A stretch of 64,000 nt of DNA from Mesocentrotus franciscanus. Taxonomy: Eukaryota; Echinodermata; Echinoidea; Camarodonta; Strongylocentrotidae. The notes under the pieces are model-generated. The model did not search any database. It was not told where the DNA came from and saw only the letters and a program-made list of their open reading frames with translations. The position numbers and the translations under genes were made by a program. The stretch is taken from NCBI GenBank assembly GCA_037976565.1, contig CP137675.1:15589330-15653329 (forward strand), read 5' to 3'. Positions 39,801 to 50,900 of the stretch are shown piece after piece. Each line of letters starts with the position of its first letter. Position 1 is the first letter of the stretch.

Positions 39801-41049
39801 TGTATACTATTTACTTTCAAAATTATGTTAAAAATTCAAAATCTTCACCTTTGGTTAAGTTTTTGATGTTGATGCCACAACATAGTCTAAGTTTGTTGAC
39901 CTGAAATTACCTGTGACCTTGACTTAGTGACCTTAAATTCTACTCACATGATTGGGGATACTTGATAACCCTTTATTCCAAGTTTCATTGAATAAGAACT
40001 TATACTTTCAAAATTATATTTAAAATTCAAAAACTTAACCTCAGGTTGAGTTTTTGATGATGATGCCACAACATAGTCTAAGTTTGTTGACCTTTGACCT
40101 TGACTTTGCGACCTGAAATTCTACTCACATGATAGGGGATACTTGACAACCCTTTAGTTTAAGTTTCATTGAATAAGAACTTATACTTTAAAAATTATAT
40201 TATAAATTCAAAAACTTAACCTTAGGTTAAGTTTTGATGTTGACGCCGCCACCGCCGGAAAAGCAGGCGACACAAAAATGATACCGATGATTTTTCAGAT
40301 CTTGGGGTTATAGAGCATTTTAAAGTGAATCATAATAATGACTGTTATCATACAGTTGATAATAGGATGCAGTCTTATAAACGGTCTCTTTAATGCAGAT
40401 TTCAACAGTTCAAGAAAAACATATAATGCAGTCTATAGGTATGGATGGTAAGATGTTTATAACTCTGACTATACTGTTGAAATTTCACAATGGTTCAGAC
40501 ATTCTACTTAGATAATAAATGGAGGCATGTACGGTAACCCGATGGGCTCTAATCTTGATAAGCATGAATAAAACAGGATCGACCTTCTTGTTATTTTGCA
40601 AACATTCTTGCCTTTTACACTGTATCTCACAACAAACCTTGTACTATTTCTCCTTCTCCTTGTGTGAAAGTGGCCTTTTCTTCACCCTCGACCTCTGTTC
40701 CATCATGGAGCCTGCCCTTGTACCTCAAAGTGATGGCCATACCCCTCTCAGGCCGGGTGGCATCTCCCTGACCAGCCCTGAGAACCTTCTTTCTCAGCTG
40801 GCCACTCCCTAGAATATCCAACCATTCCTCCCCATCTCCACTTCCAGAGACCTCTTCTTTCTCAGGATCATCTTTAACGACCGAATCAGACTCTTGCGGT
40901 TCCTTGGGCGTGGATATCTGGCTTCCGTCAACAGCAGTCTGCTTGGCTTGGTCACTGTTGGTGTCACTACCTGGGGTAACTTCCTGGACTCTGCTGGGGT
41001 CGCCTGATGCATCGGCTTTGCCTTCTGGTTTCTCCACTACATCAGCCAT
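29353..41049 (-). CDS. FKBP8: FKBP8-like tail-anchored immunophilin co-chaperone, complete, 10 coding exons, 390 aa
   Basis: Exons in transcript order: 41049-40638, 38753-38666, 37704-37594, 36825-36751, 36301-36274 (28 bp), 34978-34895, 34031-33942, 32446-32369, 31122-30991, 29427-29353. All junctions are GT-AG and the phases agree, giving 1173 nt. Layout: acidic disordered N-terminus (1-72); EEWLDILG and QLRKKVL, diagnostic of FKBP8 (74-90); FKBP fold (about 90-187, with AIDLCVCLMELGE and FAYGEYG); TPR repeats (about 198-330, with ANKKREYGNELF and NNLAAAQLK); a charged helix; and a C-terminal membrane anchor (YLLIGLSVIVAAVGVALSLYL, 369-389) followed by one Ser. In mammals FKBP8 sits on the mitochondrial outer membrane and ER, binds Hsp90 and Bcl-2, and acts as an LC3-binding mitophagy receptor. 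Human is 412 aa. The human N-terminal FEVL LC3-binding motif is absent here; WLDI in EEWLDIL is a W-x-x-I candidate (inference). Confidence 0.95.
30613..30891 (-). pseudogene. CR1/L2-type LINE reverse-transcriptase C-terminal remnant
   Basis: Read on the minus strand in one frame, with a single internal stop (30754-30756): LKIRLLAYECFNGLAPSFL, later HSCAHAALVLWNVFPDSLRN, then IDKFKSALKAHL. This matches the typical end of CR1/L2/Jockey-group ORF2 proteins (YKxLNGLAPxYL, then FAxxAPxLWNxLPxxIR, then FKxxLKTHLF). It lies in FKBP8 intron 9, in the same sense as the gene. Confidence 0.8.
31097..31299 (-). repeat. 82 bp tandem repeat, 2.5 copies, overlapping FKBP8 exon 9 acceptor
   Basis: Units start at 31097, 31179 and 31261. 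Each contains AGCTT(A/G)GC(A/T)AGCTCTTG, the start of exon 9 on the gene strand, and GGTCTGCAC, its splice acceptor. The first unit overlaps the true exon end at 31122; the other two lie upstream in intron 8 and carry intact TTTGTGCAG acceptor-like sites but no donor. Confidence 0.9.
31701..31945 (-). pseudogene. RTE-like LINE 3' end with (TAGA)n terminus
   Basis: The minus-strand frame ends in KRGRPNRTWTDNIKQW, then GMSFEQLTRTAEDR. This is the common C-terminal pattern of RTE-group and related LINE ORFs (GRP..TW.DNI..W.G.....L.R.A.DR). Its TAG stop falls inside a short tetranucleotide (ATCT/AGAT) array at 31701-31720, as expected for elements whose 3' end is a simple repeat. 5'-truncated, in FKBP8 intron 8. 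Confidence 0.8.
32044..32190. mobile_element. 147 bp palindromic MITE
   Basis: Ends CAGGGTCCCCCGTTGCATA and TATGCAACAGGTCCCTG are inverted, with nested GTTACCATTGATGG / CCATCAATGGTAAC arms. Non-coding, in FKBP8 intron 8. Confidence 0.75.
33847..33900. repeat. (CT)n/(CTAT)n microsatellite next to FKBP8 exon 7 donor
   Basis: CT runs with a CTAT insert. Further C/T-rich sequence reaches 33936, so on the gene strand intron 7 becomes purine-rich (GAGAGAGAG) within a few bases of its GTAAT donor. Confidence 0.9.
34085..34245 (+). repeat. Dispersed repeat, copy also at 38850-38990
   Basis: Both share a GCC(A)ACCTTTCACAG-like lead, AGGAATCTCTC(G/A)(T/A)GGCAAAAT and AGGAA(T)GGTTGGC(A/T)G. The two copies lie in FKBP8 introns 6 and 2. 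No coding potential seen. Confidence 0.55.
34640..34865 (+). repeat. Repeat family R2, copy 2
   Basis: CAACCATGGACCAAATACTAC followed by CCTAAACCTCACCTAAAACC and CCAACCCTAATTCTAACC, corresponding to the 27480 copy. Located in FKBP8 intron 6. Confidence 0.6.
35571..35720. mobile_element. 150 bp foldback element
   Basis: Left arm 35571-35611 (ATATCGACTGCT, then GGACTAGCTGTTTCTATA) and right arm 35674-35720 (TATAGAAACAGCTAGTCC, then AGCAGTCGATAT) are inverted. The centre is GC-rich. In FKBP8 intron 5. Confidence 0.7.
39340..40250. repeat. ~190 bp tandem array, about five copies, in FKBP8 intron 1
   Basis: The landmark GATGTTGATGCC (with small changes) occurs at 39473, 39667, 39865, 40056 and 40236, so the unit is 180-198 bp. 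Each unit has GACCTGAAAT, TGACCTT..., ATGATTGG(G)GATACTTGATAA and CAAGTTTCAT blocks. It is rich in TGACCT hexamers; an exact TGACCTTTGACCT sits at 40088-40100. Confidence 0.9.
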
Positions 41050-41063
41050 CGTTTGTTCACCAA

Positions 41064-41066
41064 TCT
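41064..41066 (-). promoter_or_regulatory. Possible 5' UTR splice acceptor of FKBP8
   Basis: On the gene strand, GTTTGTTATTTGTAG precedes ATTGGTGAACAAACGATGG, 15 bases before the start codon. This looks like a 3' splice site, implying a non-coding first exon further upstream, which I could not locate. Confidence 0.45.
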
Positions 41067-41617
41067 ACAAATAACAAACGTGCAGAGGCCACCTATTAAC
41101 ACTATGGGCGTCAATCCGGGGGGGGGGGGGGGACAGGGAGACATGCCCTCCATGATTTTTTTTTTCTAGGGGGGACATCATATCAAATGTCCCCCCATGT
41201 TTTGTCAGAAGAAGGGGGACCACCAGGAACAACGATTTTGTATACATAATTGCCAAGGAGATAAGAGTTAAGTTCTTGTTAAATACAACTAAACTTTTCA
41301 ATGCATTTTCAATTTCAGTTTTGATCTAAATTTAGACGATAGGGCCAACTGCGTTGAGACGGGTTAAAATATTGGCATAAATCATAATGCGCTAATGCAG
41401 TGCGTAATCTTTGTTGTATGAAGTAGCACTTAACGAGGAAGAAGATCTATGCACAAACCAAAAAAGGGTACCTTTTGCCTTGGCCTTTTCAGATTCACAG
41501 GTTTCGACGTTTTCTTTAAAAAGGGTCCATTTCAGAAAAGGTGCGATACGCCAGGCATTATTTTAGGGTCCATTTCAGAGGTTGATGGACACGAGTGGGT
41601 AGCACTTGTGGGCGCTA

Positions 41618-42127
41618 GAATTTGGATCACATCCGACATCGGGAATCCTCCGTTTAGGGCTTCGATGTCCACGTCGTCGCTCAATACCGTCTCTACGCTT
41701 TCGCTCTGCACCTCAAACTGAAGCTATCAGTCAAAATTTATGGTATCGTGCATGCGCGCAACAAAAAGCTAAAAATCTTCGTTCACACGCAGTGATATAA
41801 CTTATACTTTATATGACAAATTTGAGTTTTATCGAACCCCCCCCCCCTCCGACCCCCGGGATCGCCGCCCCTGGACACCACCGCCATCACCAACAACAAC
41901 AAAAACAAGACAATAATGATAATATTTGTCATATAAATTATAAGTTATATCACTGCGTGTGAACGAAGATTTTTAGCTTTTTGCTGCGCGCATGCACGAT
42001 ACCATAAATTTTGACTGATAGCTTCAATTTGAGGTGCAGAGCGAAAGCGTAGAGACGGTATTGAGCGACGACGTGGACATCGAAGCCCTAAACGGAGGAT
42101 TCCCGATGTCGAATGTGATCCAAATTC
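41618..42127. repeat. 204 bp inverted repeat, 98% identical arms
   Basis: Arms 41618-41821 and 41924-42127 are reverse complements with 4 differences in 204 positions and no gaps. The spacer is 102 bp and includes a C-rich run and CAACAACAAC. Short ORFs in each arm are mirror images of one another and have no recognisable domain. Confidence 0.9.
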
Positions 42128-43464
42128 AGGTGGAAAATGCAATATATGATTATGATTAATATTAGTAAAAAATTAGGCTAAAATTCCTTTGCTAAGATTG
42201 GATATGAAACTGCTAAAAAAATGGATACGGAACTGCACTAGCGCCGCACTTGTGACTATCAGAGTGACCCCCTTTTACTTATGACGGTCTCGAGAAACGA
42301 ACGCCATGTAGGCCTAGATCTAGATCTAGGTCTATAAATATATGCCCATCCCTAAATATACACATCGCTGATCGCTCGTACGTACGTACGTGCGAGTCTG
42401 GCCAGGCTATGCCGTCGGCCATCCGGCATCCCCAGGCCGCGACATAAACGCAGAAACGCCGGGTATTTGGACATTATTTTGCTCGGCTCAGCCACTACTC
42501 ACAACCCAGATTTTTCTATTTTTAATTTGAATAAGTTCACGAACGACTTTCTTACCACACAAGAATTGCTCTAAAGTAAGCAGCAACGGTCGATGTCTCT
42601 AGCGAGAAATGCGATTTCGAAGAGCTTCTCTCGAATTTTCTCTAAATAAGTTATGAATTGAAAAAGTTATCTTTCATGGTATCTTTAAACGAGCAAAATT
42701 ACGTTTGATTTCTTAAAGTTTTGTGTAACTATGTATTTAATTCTTTCTCTTTCTTTCTTCGTTCCCTTCAATCTCTTTCTGCTATTCCTTTTCTCTATTT
42801 CTTTATTTTATATGAATACAAACTTTATATTCAATAGGACAGTGAATTTTTAATTGCCTCTTATTTCCCCGATAACCACCACCCTGCTTAATTTGATAAA
42901 CGGCCCCCCCCCCCTTGTTAGGGGGATCGAGGGAAGTGAAAATTAACCTATGTTTTTCTTTGCTCACCACCCTAAATTTTGTCTTTTTAGTAAATATGTT
43001 GGAATTGGCCACCCTTTCAAATAAGAAATTAACATTTGGATCTACCCTTGCCCTGATAGGCCAATTTTACATCGAAAATTAGTTAGGCCGCACCAGTCGC
43101 AATAAAATTATACCCAGGAGTTGTCAGGAAAAATTAATAATTCTTTGCAAGGGGCATTATTTTGGGTCATTCTTTTCAGTTGGTTATGCCAGAGTTCTGA
43201 AATATTATAAAATTTTGAAGATAATTATATAGCCAAAAAGTTGGTAAAAGATTTGAATTTAATGCACGTAGAAACAAGGACACAAATAATTGGAATAATT
43301 TTGAACTGAATGGACATAAACCTGCTTTTTGTGTATCTCTCTAACTAAATTTACGAGATTAATTTCTTTATTTTCAAGTATTAATTTCGTTTCTTCTTTT
43401 ATACCTTTCCCCCATTCATTAAATCCTTCATTCCTTATCGATCCGACGGTCCGACTTTCTCCCT

Positions 43465-43519
43465 AATTCATATTCATTCATTCATTCATTCATTCATTCA
43501 TTCATTCATTCATTCATTC
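43465..43519. repeat. (ATTC)n microsatellite
   Basis: A clean tetranucleotide array of about a dozen units. Confidence 0.95.
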
Positions 43520-44224
43520 CAATCCAATCCAGGAATTTATATAGTGCCAATATCTAGTTGCCATTCATTCAATTTCATTTGTTCATTTATCCATTTATCT
43601 ATTTATCCATTCATTCATTTAATATTTAAAATCTTCTTTTGATATGCTGCTCATCGGCAATAATCGAGAGCAATGGAATAATTTGGATTTCAGTGATGGT
43701 CAGATCGAAATACTCAGTGTAATGAGAAAATGCCTTATAGATTATGATACATTTTAGTAGAACGTGCTTAAAAGTTAAAACCATATGGTGCTAACTTTTT
43801 GTTAGGCCGAGGAGTCGGTTAGACGATCGAGACCAGGGATGGCGGAGCGTCTTCAAAAGTAGTGGGGGGCACCAACAAAACTGAGGGCACTTTCTGGAAA
43901 AAAGGGGCACCTACAAAGAAAAACCTCAAAGTGAATATACACCATTTTTAGACATTGGTATATACTCCTATACATTGTCATGATTGCGATTACGCTACCA
44001 GGGATGAAATCAATATTTGTTTCTCTCTAGTACGAAATTTACATCTTATAAAGAGGACAAAAAACAAATTAACCCTGATGAGTTTTAAGTACAATCTAAC
44101 TTGAAGAAAGATTGAAATTTTTTAAAATAAGTAACATAATTATAACAACTGTAAATGCGAGCGAGCGACCTCTAGGGAAAATTAAAATAAAAGGGGCTCT
44201 AAGTCGCTTTGAATTAGGGGTGCA

Positions 44225-44640
44225 TGTTATATGGAGAAAGGAAAAGTAGGCACTTATCAGGTGAACAGGGGCACTCATCGAAGAAGAAAAGGAGCACTTA
44301 TCAGAAGGGGAAGGGGGAAATTATTACAAAGGAAAAAGGGCACTTGTAAAGTAAAACGTGTACCTGTCAGATTTGAATAGGGGCAATTATGAGAGGTGAA
44401 GGGGCACTTAATTCTCAGAGGTGGTAAGGTACTTCTCGTACCTGAGAAGGGGTAATTACCAGAGATGAAAAAGGGCACTTACATGAGGTGAAACGGGACA
44501 TTTATGAGAAAGTGAAGGGGATCTTATGAAAACGAATGGGGGTGCACTTATCAAAAGGAAAAGGGGCACTTATTAGAAGGGAAGGGGCAGTTCTTACAAA
44601 GGAAAAGGGGCACTTGTTCTATGTAAAAAGGGGCACCGTT
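44225..44640. repeat. Degenerate ~28 bp minisatellite upstream of POLR3G
   Basis: Repeated AAGGGGCACTTAT(C/T)AGAAGG-like units, about 14 diverged copies. Relics such as GAGGGCACTTTCTGG extend to about 43860. It ends 320 bp before the POLR3G start codon. Confidence 0.8.
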
Positions 44641-44664
44641 TGGGGTACCTGAAAAGTGTGTCGG

Positions 44665-44670
<6 letters not shown>

Positions 44671-44710
<40 letters not shown>
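44671..44710. repeat. (TG)n microsatellite
   Basis: An uninterrupted TG run of about 20 units, 250 bp upstream of the POLR3G start codon. Confidence 0.95.
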
Positions 44711-44712
<2 letters not shown>

Positions 44713-44963
44713 GGGGGTACTGTGCCCCCTGCCCCTCCCCCGGGAGCGCCGCCTATGGATGAGACTATAATCAATGTGTTTGCGTGTTTCGTTTAGCGAG
44801 TACGAGTCGGCTCTCGATCTCTGGTACGGTTGAGTTTGTTTTCATTTTCCGTCTGTGTTTTCAAAGACACCACATCTCAATTTCAGCAGAGACACGAGAT
44901 CATCGGAGAACCTCTTTTTTAAAATTAGAAATTACATTATTAATTTAAAACTTTCATTTCATC

Positions 44964-47900
44964 ATGGCTGGCAGAGGTCGAGGACGAGGGCGTGGTCGAG
45001 GATCTTCTTTTGCTGCTGATGCCCTTGGGCTAGGAAGAGGAGGTGAATCACTGCCACCTCCCACTGCCCAGCCTCCGCCACTTTTTCCTGTAAGTCCCAC
45101 ATATTGCTGATCATGTTGGTTATTCGTTGACATAGCATTGGCATACACCACCACTGTCCATGTCACGACATTTGCTAAAGAGGAAGTCCACCCTGATATT
45201 GTTGGTTTTAAAATTTAAAGGGAGTGTAGCATTACGAGACTATGTGTCTTTCCCGTGGTCCTACTCGGGGCCATTCGGGTATAAGGTAGAGGAGGCAGTT
45301 TTCGGCCGGTCCGTTGGATGCATGGTAAAATCCTTTAAAATACATCGCATAAGAGCATATCACATATCACACACATACAATAACATGGCAGAGTCACTGG
45401 AGAACCACATTTGCAATGGAAAATGTATCCTTAAATATCACATTTTAACGATGTAATCGGTGGTCCCGCTACCCGAATCTGAAAAATGGAATACCTTACG
45501 CGTGTCTGTAAGAATATGGGTCCCATAAAATGAGCTGTATTTCAAGTATTTTTCAGATTTAGAGTCAGATTTTTTGATCATCGCAAGCTCAAATGTTTCT
45601 CACCGCATGTATGTTATCCTATCAGTCGGATACTATACTATAGTGCCGTATCTCTGTATAGTTTAGATTCCAATTTCTGATCACGGCACCCGCAGGTGTA
45701 GTTTTCGGCCATGCGGGGGATTACATGCTCTGGCCGCACGCGCTAGGGATCAGCGGGCGAACGCACGGCGCGCGCTCCCTATTGACTTTGTACATGCGGC
45801 CGAAAACTGCCTCGCTAGGCTGAAAACTACCGCTGAAACAGTGAAAATGAAAATCAATATTGCCATGGCAGTTCATGATTTTTTTCTGGGATTCTTTTTT
45901 TGTTTTTATAATAATAGTATTGGCTTCATGATTTGAACAAAAAAATAAAATAAATAGGAAGCAAAGAGTCCCAAAATAGGATTTTGCCTTAAGTGGCCGA
46001 AAACTCCCTCCTCTACTCTAATTAATAATAATACAACTACGGTCAATACGACCGCAGCATTCACGTGCGTGCAACATACCACGTCGCACTTTACTACTAC
46101 TAGATCTAGCTTACATCGGCAATACAGCCACCGCATGCGCATTACGTTCCTCCCGCACGTAGAACTTTTACCATTCCGCGATGTACAGTGGGTTTACGCG
46201 CTCTGATTGGCTGATACGCTAAGTGGCTTCGAATTTAAGTGAGAGAGGGCCTACTTAAGTCGATCGCTAGCTGGCTGTATTGCCGATGTAAGCTAAAGTT
46301 CTACGTAGTACGTGTCCCGTCTCAGCTCATTTTCGTAATTTGGCGCCTAGCTGAGCCGACATGGGCCCTTTAGATTGGCTATCGCTGGTTCCCATAGGCT
46401 CTATGTTATAAGAAATTAGTGCGAGGAGCTAGTTTGCGATTTTCTGTTTTTACCGATACCAAAATTATGATATTCCAGTCAAATCTTCTATTTGTTACGA
46501 TTTTTTCAGCGTCCTTGAAAAGTTAAGTATTTCACTTAAGTTTAAGACTAATGTAAGTAAGTCTTAAGTTTGAAAAATTCTCATTTTCGTCATATTTAAG
46601 GTACAAACTTGCAAGTTGTACTGAAATATTTGTTGATTTTTCTATTTTATGTTTGTACCTATGCTGAGTGTGTGTCACCTATGTGTGAAATGCGTCACCT
46701 GTTTAAAGCACATGTCAGTTTGTTATGTAATGTTACGTAAAAAGTCGTATTGACATTGCACTTGGCCTTGCGCGCTAATTGCTTAAGCCCTCTATCACTT
46801 TAATTCGAAACAGCTGGAGCGTATCGGCCAATCAGAGCGCGTAAACTCACTGTACAGCGCGGAATACAAATAGTTCTACGTGCGTGAAACCGAAGCGTGA
46901 AGTCTGCGTGAGGAGAACTTCGGTCTGTTTCGCGAATGATGGCCATGTAGAGATTAAGTCGCTGACTACCGTTAATCAAGTCCATTCGTTTTAATACGTG
47001 TAGTTGTCCTAAAGAAGACGTAGATGGCGTTAACCAGTATTTGCCATGCTACACTCCCTTTAATAGAAGCATAAACATGATAAATGAATGAGAGGAACAG
47101 GTCAGTGAAAATTTGAGCAAAAACTGACGATTAAAGATAAGAAAGTTATGAATTTTTTAAGGTGCAAAACTGCAATCAATCAAACACAAATGTAAAAAAA
47201 AAAACTCAAATTGGCAACTCTGTGACGTATCTTGCTAGCTCCCCTCCCATTCAACCTGTACTAACAATTTTCAAAAATTTATATTTCCCTTAAGAAAATT
47301 TTCAGTCATACATTCACCCTACTACCCTAGTCTATATAAGAGATCTAGATCTATATAGAATCTAATTATTGCAAATATGTTTTATACGATCCCTGTACTG
47401 TAGAGTGTAGAAGTGTAGGAACACTCCTACATGAGGTCTAACCGTAAATGGTATCAACCGCATCAGTGCTAAAAACATACAAACTTTTCGCAAAAACAAG
47501 TAGGAGAAAAATAAAAATTATTGTTGAAACACTTACTTTTAAATGTGACACTCTAAAATCCTACTGGTATTGTAATGACCGTAATGAATCTGTTCTGTTA
47601 TTTTCAGCCAATTCACAGCTCAAAATCATGTAGAAAAACTGAAGAAACCGCCGCTGATTTTCCTCTTTTGCGTCTTGTTCCGCTAGCGTTTAGCGAATCG
47701 TCTAGTTTCAGCTAATGATCGACCAAAACAAATTGACAAGGGCACTGCACAGAAATGGGCTGTCTAGCCATACAGACATACAACTGCTTACAGTGACTAT
47801 TGATGATGTATCATATGAAGGCTTCTTGCAACCTGCCCCTGATATTTAATCATAAATCTTAGAGCTGTGATTTGATTTGTCAATTTCATAATAAATATGA

Positions 47901-50900
47901 ATATTCATGAATATTGGTATTGAAAAAGATTAAGCCAGGATGTTTGGAGATTTTCTACATAAAGATGAGATTGTCTAATATTAAGAGACATACACTGTCA
48001 AACCTTTCCTTAACGACCACCTGTCTATACAGACCAAACTTTTCATTTCCCTTGACTATGGTATCTCGTTAATACCACCTGCCTATAAAGGCCTCTTTTC
48101 ATGTTTCCCTTGAGTGGTCTTTATATAAAGATTTCACTGTAGATGTTACTTGTTCTCTCATGTCATAGACTGAAAAAAAAAGAAGAGATTATGTATCTCT
48201 TGAGCCTTTAAATGAGGAATCAGTACACTTGTTTCCATTGTGTGACTGATCATAATCTTATATTAATTAAAGGAATTTGTTCTCTATCATTTCAGCCTCT
48301 GGAATTTTCTCCCGCACCTCTCCCCAAGAACGAAGAGGACAATTACATGTACCTGCTCAAACAAGAGTTCAGAGGTCACATGAGGGATTCACCTTACTAC
48401 ATCAAACCTCATAACAAGAAGAAAGGTAGATATGTATTATCATAGTGATAGTTAATTATAGTTATCATTTTTAGGATAGTCATTAAAGTAATAATTGTCA
48501 TAGTAAAACAGTTTTTATATAATAGGTTTCTGACTCTGTGTTTTGCTTTGTATTTATAGGGCATCATTACCAACAAACCTCTTGACTTCATAATTCCCCA
48601 CTCCCTCTTCTTTTTTTTATGATTTATAAAGATGGTATAATTTTTTAATAATAAATAAAATTAAATCAAATGGTTTCCACATATGAAAAAGATGTCAAAA
48701 ACATATATAGTGTAACCCTGTAAGGATTATTATTGCATTCTGACATGATCGAGTTACCAGCATACAGTGTCCTTGTAATGCGATACTGACATTATTCATA
48801 ATTAAGAGCTGCAGGCTTAATAATTAACCACCACAAACCACTCAGTAATTTAACATTCATACTAAGATAGAACCACTATTTAACAACAAAGTTGATTTGC
48901 AATATATTTGATTGAATATTTTTGACTATCTAGATTTCTTGACTAAATAACATTGCAAATCAAATATGTACTGTATTACTGTATGTATGAGAACTCTTCT
49001 GTTTGTTCATGTATAGATATTGAACGTTATTCGGACAAGTATCAAGTTGGTTCTGGAGATAATGGTATAGGATGGCATCCAGATTGGAAGAGATTTCCTA
49101 AAGAGTTGAGGATAGTATCTCGAAAAGCAAGACCACCAAAGTCAGCAAGTACGTTCAGCCTAAACTTGTTTTGCTTTGTCTTTGTAAGTCATGCAATAAT
49201 GAGAAGTTTAAAAAAAAGAGGATTTTTGAAAAGTAGATATAGAGTGTAGAAGAGCACCAATGAAGCTATCCTATAATCTTGCCAAGATGGGCTGATCATT
49301 TTGCCAGGATCATGCCATTTATGGCTAGGGACAGGCAGAGAGATCTTTGGGGATTGGTTGAATTAGGAGAAAAAGAAGAACAAGAACAAGAAGAATGACG
49401 AGGAAGAGAAGAAGAGGAGGAGGAAGAAGAAGAAGAACGAAGGAGAAGAAGAAGAAGAAGAAGAAGAAGAAGAAGAAGAAGAAGAAGAAGAAGAAGAAGA
49501 AGAAGAAGAAGAAGAAGAAGAAGAAGAAGAAGAAGAAGAAGAAGAAGAAGAAGAAGAAGAAGAAGAAGAAGAAGAAGAAGAAGAAGAAGAAGAAGAAGAA
49601 GAAGAAGAAGAAGAAGAGAGAGAGAGAGAGAGAGAGAGAGGAAGGATAGCCTATTATTGCAGTTTACCTTTTAGAAGAAAAAGTATAAATAACGTTGGAT
49701 AATTTTGTGTTCTTGTTATCCCACTCATCACTTTCCAGGCTCAGTGAAACCATCATTGTCCACTGCCAGAGTTTCAAAGAAGATTAATGAAGAAGTCATC
49801 AAAAAGTTGGATGTAAGTTTGTTTGTCAGGCAATATTTTTCTTTACTTTTAAACAAGCAACAACACAAATTAAAAGTCATCGTGAGAATCAGATGAATGT
49901 GAAGACAGGGATTGTAATATGGATTCCACCTGTTTGTGAAAACAAAACAAGAACAAAACCCAAAAAGGAAAAATATACAAATAAATCATGGACTCAGATG
50001 TTCATGATTCAAATTAAAACAAAATTTTTATTTTTATTTGGCAAGTTATTGTTATTCTTTTGTATTTGGGCAATTTTATTTCAGAAGTATTTCTGCCTTT
50101 TCACTACTTCTTGTAAGACCTGTTTATTCTCTTCATAAATGTTCATCTATGGTTTTGAACAGCATTAAACTGTCAGTTACATCATCACTCTCGCAGGACT
50201 ATAGGCTATAGGTCTTTTCATTACCAACATATGTACTTTACTAATTTGTAAGATTTCTTTGAGAATATGAACAATTCCCATTTTTCCATTTCCATTTTCA
50301 TGTGTCAGGAGTTGGAAAAGAAAGAAGATGGTACCAAATCTGGAGAAGAGGAGGAAGAAGAAGAGGAAGGACAAGGAGAAGAAGATGAAGAGGAATATTA
50401 TGATGAAGAAGAACAGGAAGAGGTAGGTTTTGTCATGAGATCTCTATTTTTTTCCTCTATGTATCCCCCTTCCTCCATAGAAAACTAAGAGTTCCTTTTT
50501 GCCCTCTTCTTGCAATAGGCACCATTGTTTTGTTGTACAGTCAAACCTGCTTTAGCAGCCACCTGTCTATAAAGACAACATTTTGCATTTCCCTTGAATA
50601 TGGTTTCTCATTGAAACCTGTACTAATGGAACCTGTACATAAAGACCACCTGCTTATAAAGCCCACTGTTCATGTTACCTTTAAGCAGTCTTTATATACA
50701 GGTTGCACTGTACATAGCTTTGGTAGATTCCTGGAGATGTACTTTGATATTACCTCTCAAGATATTCAGTATATTTGGTGATTTGACATATACCAAGCTA
50801 CATTTCTTAGGGCTATTGTTTGTCAAATGTAAAGTGAGGGCTTTGGTTGCGGTAAGATTTTAGGTTATGTTGGGGTTAGGTATATTGGCTCAGTCAGTAG

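Larger units (their letters stand above)
41067..44963. other. Upstream region between divergent FKBP8 and POLR3G
   Basis: 3.9 kb between the two start codons. It holds poly-G runs, the inverted repeat at 41.6-42.1 kb, a palindromic CGTACGTACGTACG block near 42.38 kb, an (ATTC)n microsatellite, a degenerate minisatellite and a (TG)n run. Promoters of both genes should lie here, but I see no clear TATA box that fixes a start. Confidence 0.6.
45219..47059. mobile_element. 1.84 kb non-autonomous element, TTAA-flanked, in POLR3G intron 1
   Basis: Perfect 14 bp terminal inverted repeats, AGGGAGTGTAGCAT and ATGCTACACTCCCT, are each bordered by TTAA (45215-45218 and 47060-47063). A TTAA target is typical of piggyBac-type transposition (inference). 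It contains no transposase ORF. Nested inverted repeats lie inside: AGCTTACATCGGCAATACAG at about 46109 against its complement ending near 46293, and the segment at 46156-46260 against 46770-46893. Confidence 0.75.

Noticed and set aside
41606..42142. Two matching ~65 aa proteins encoded on opposite strands
   Set aside because: They are mirror images produced by the 204 bp inverted repeat; there is no domain, no splice context and no codon-level conservation to judge by.
49395..49649. An open frame reading as poly-lysine with basic flanks
   Set aside because: It is the (GAA)n tract in another frame, wholly within POLR3G intron 3; exons 3 and 4 join cleanly around it.
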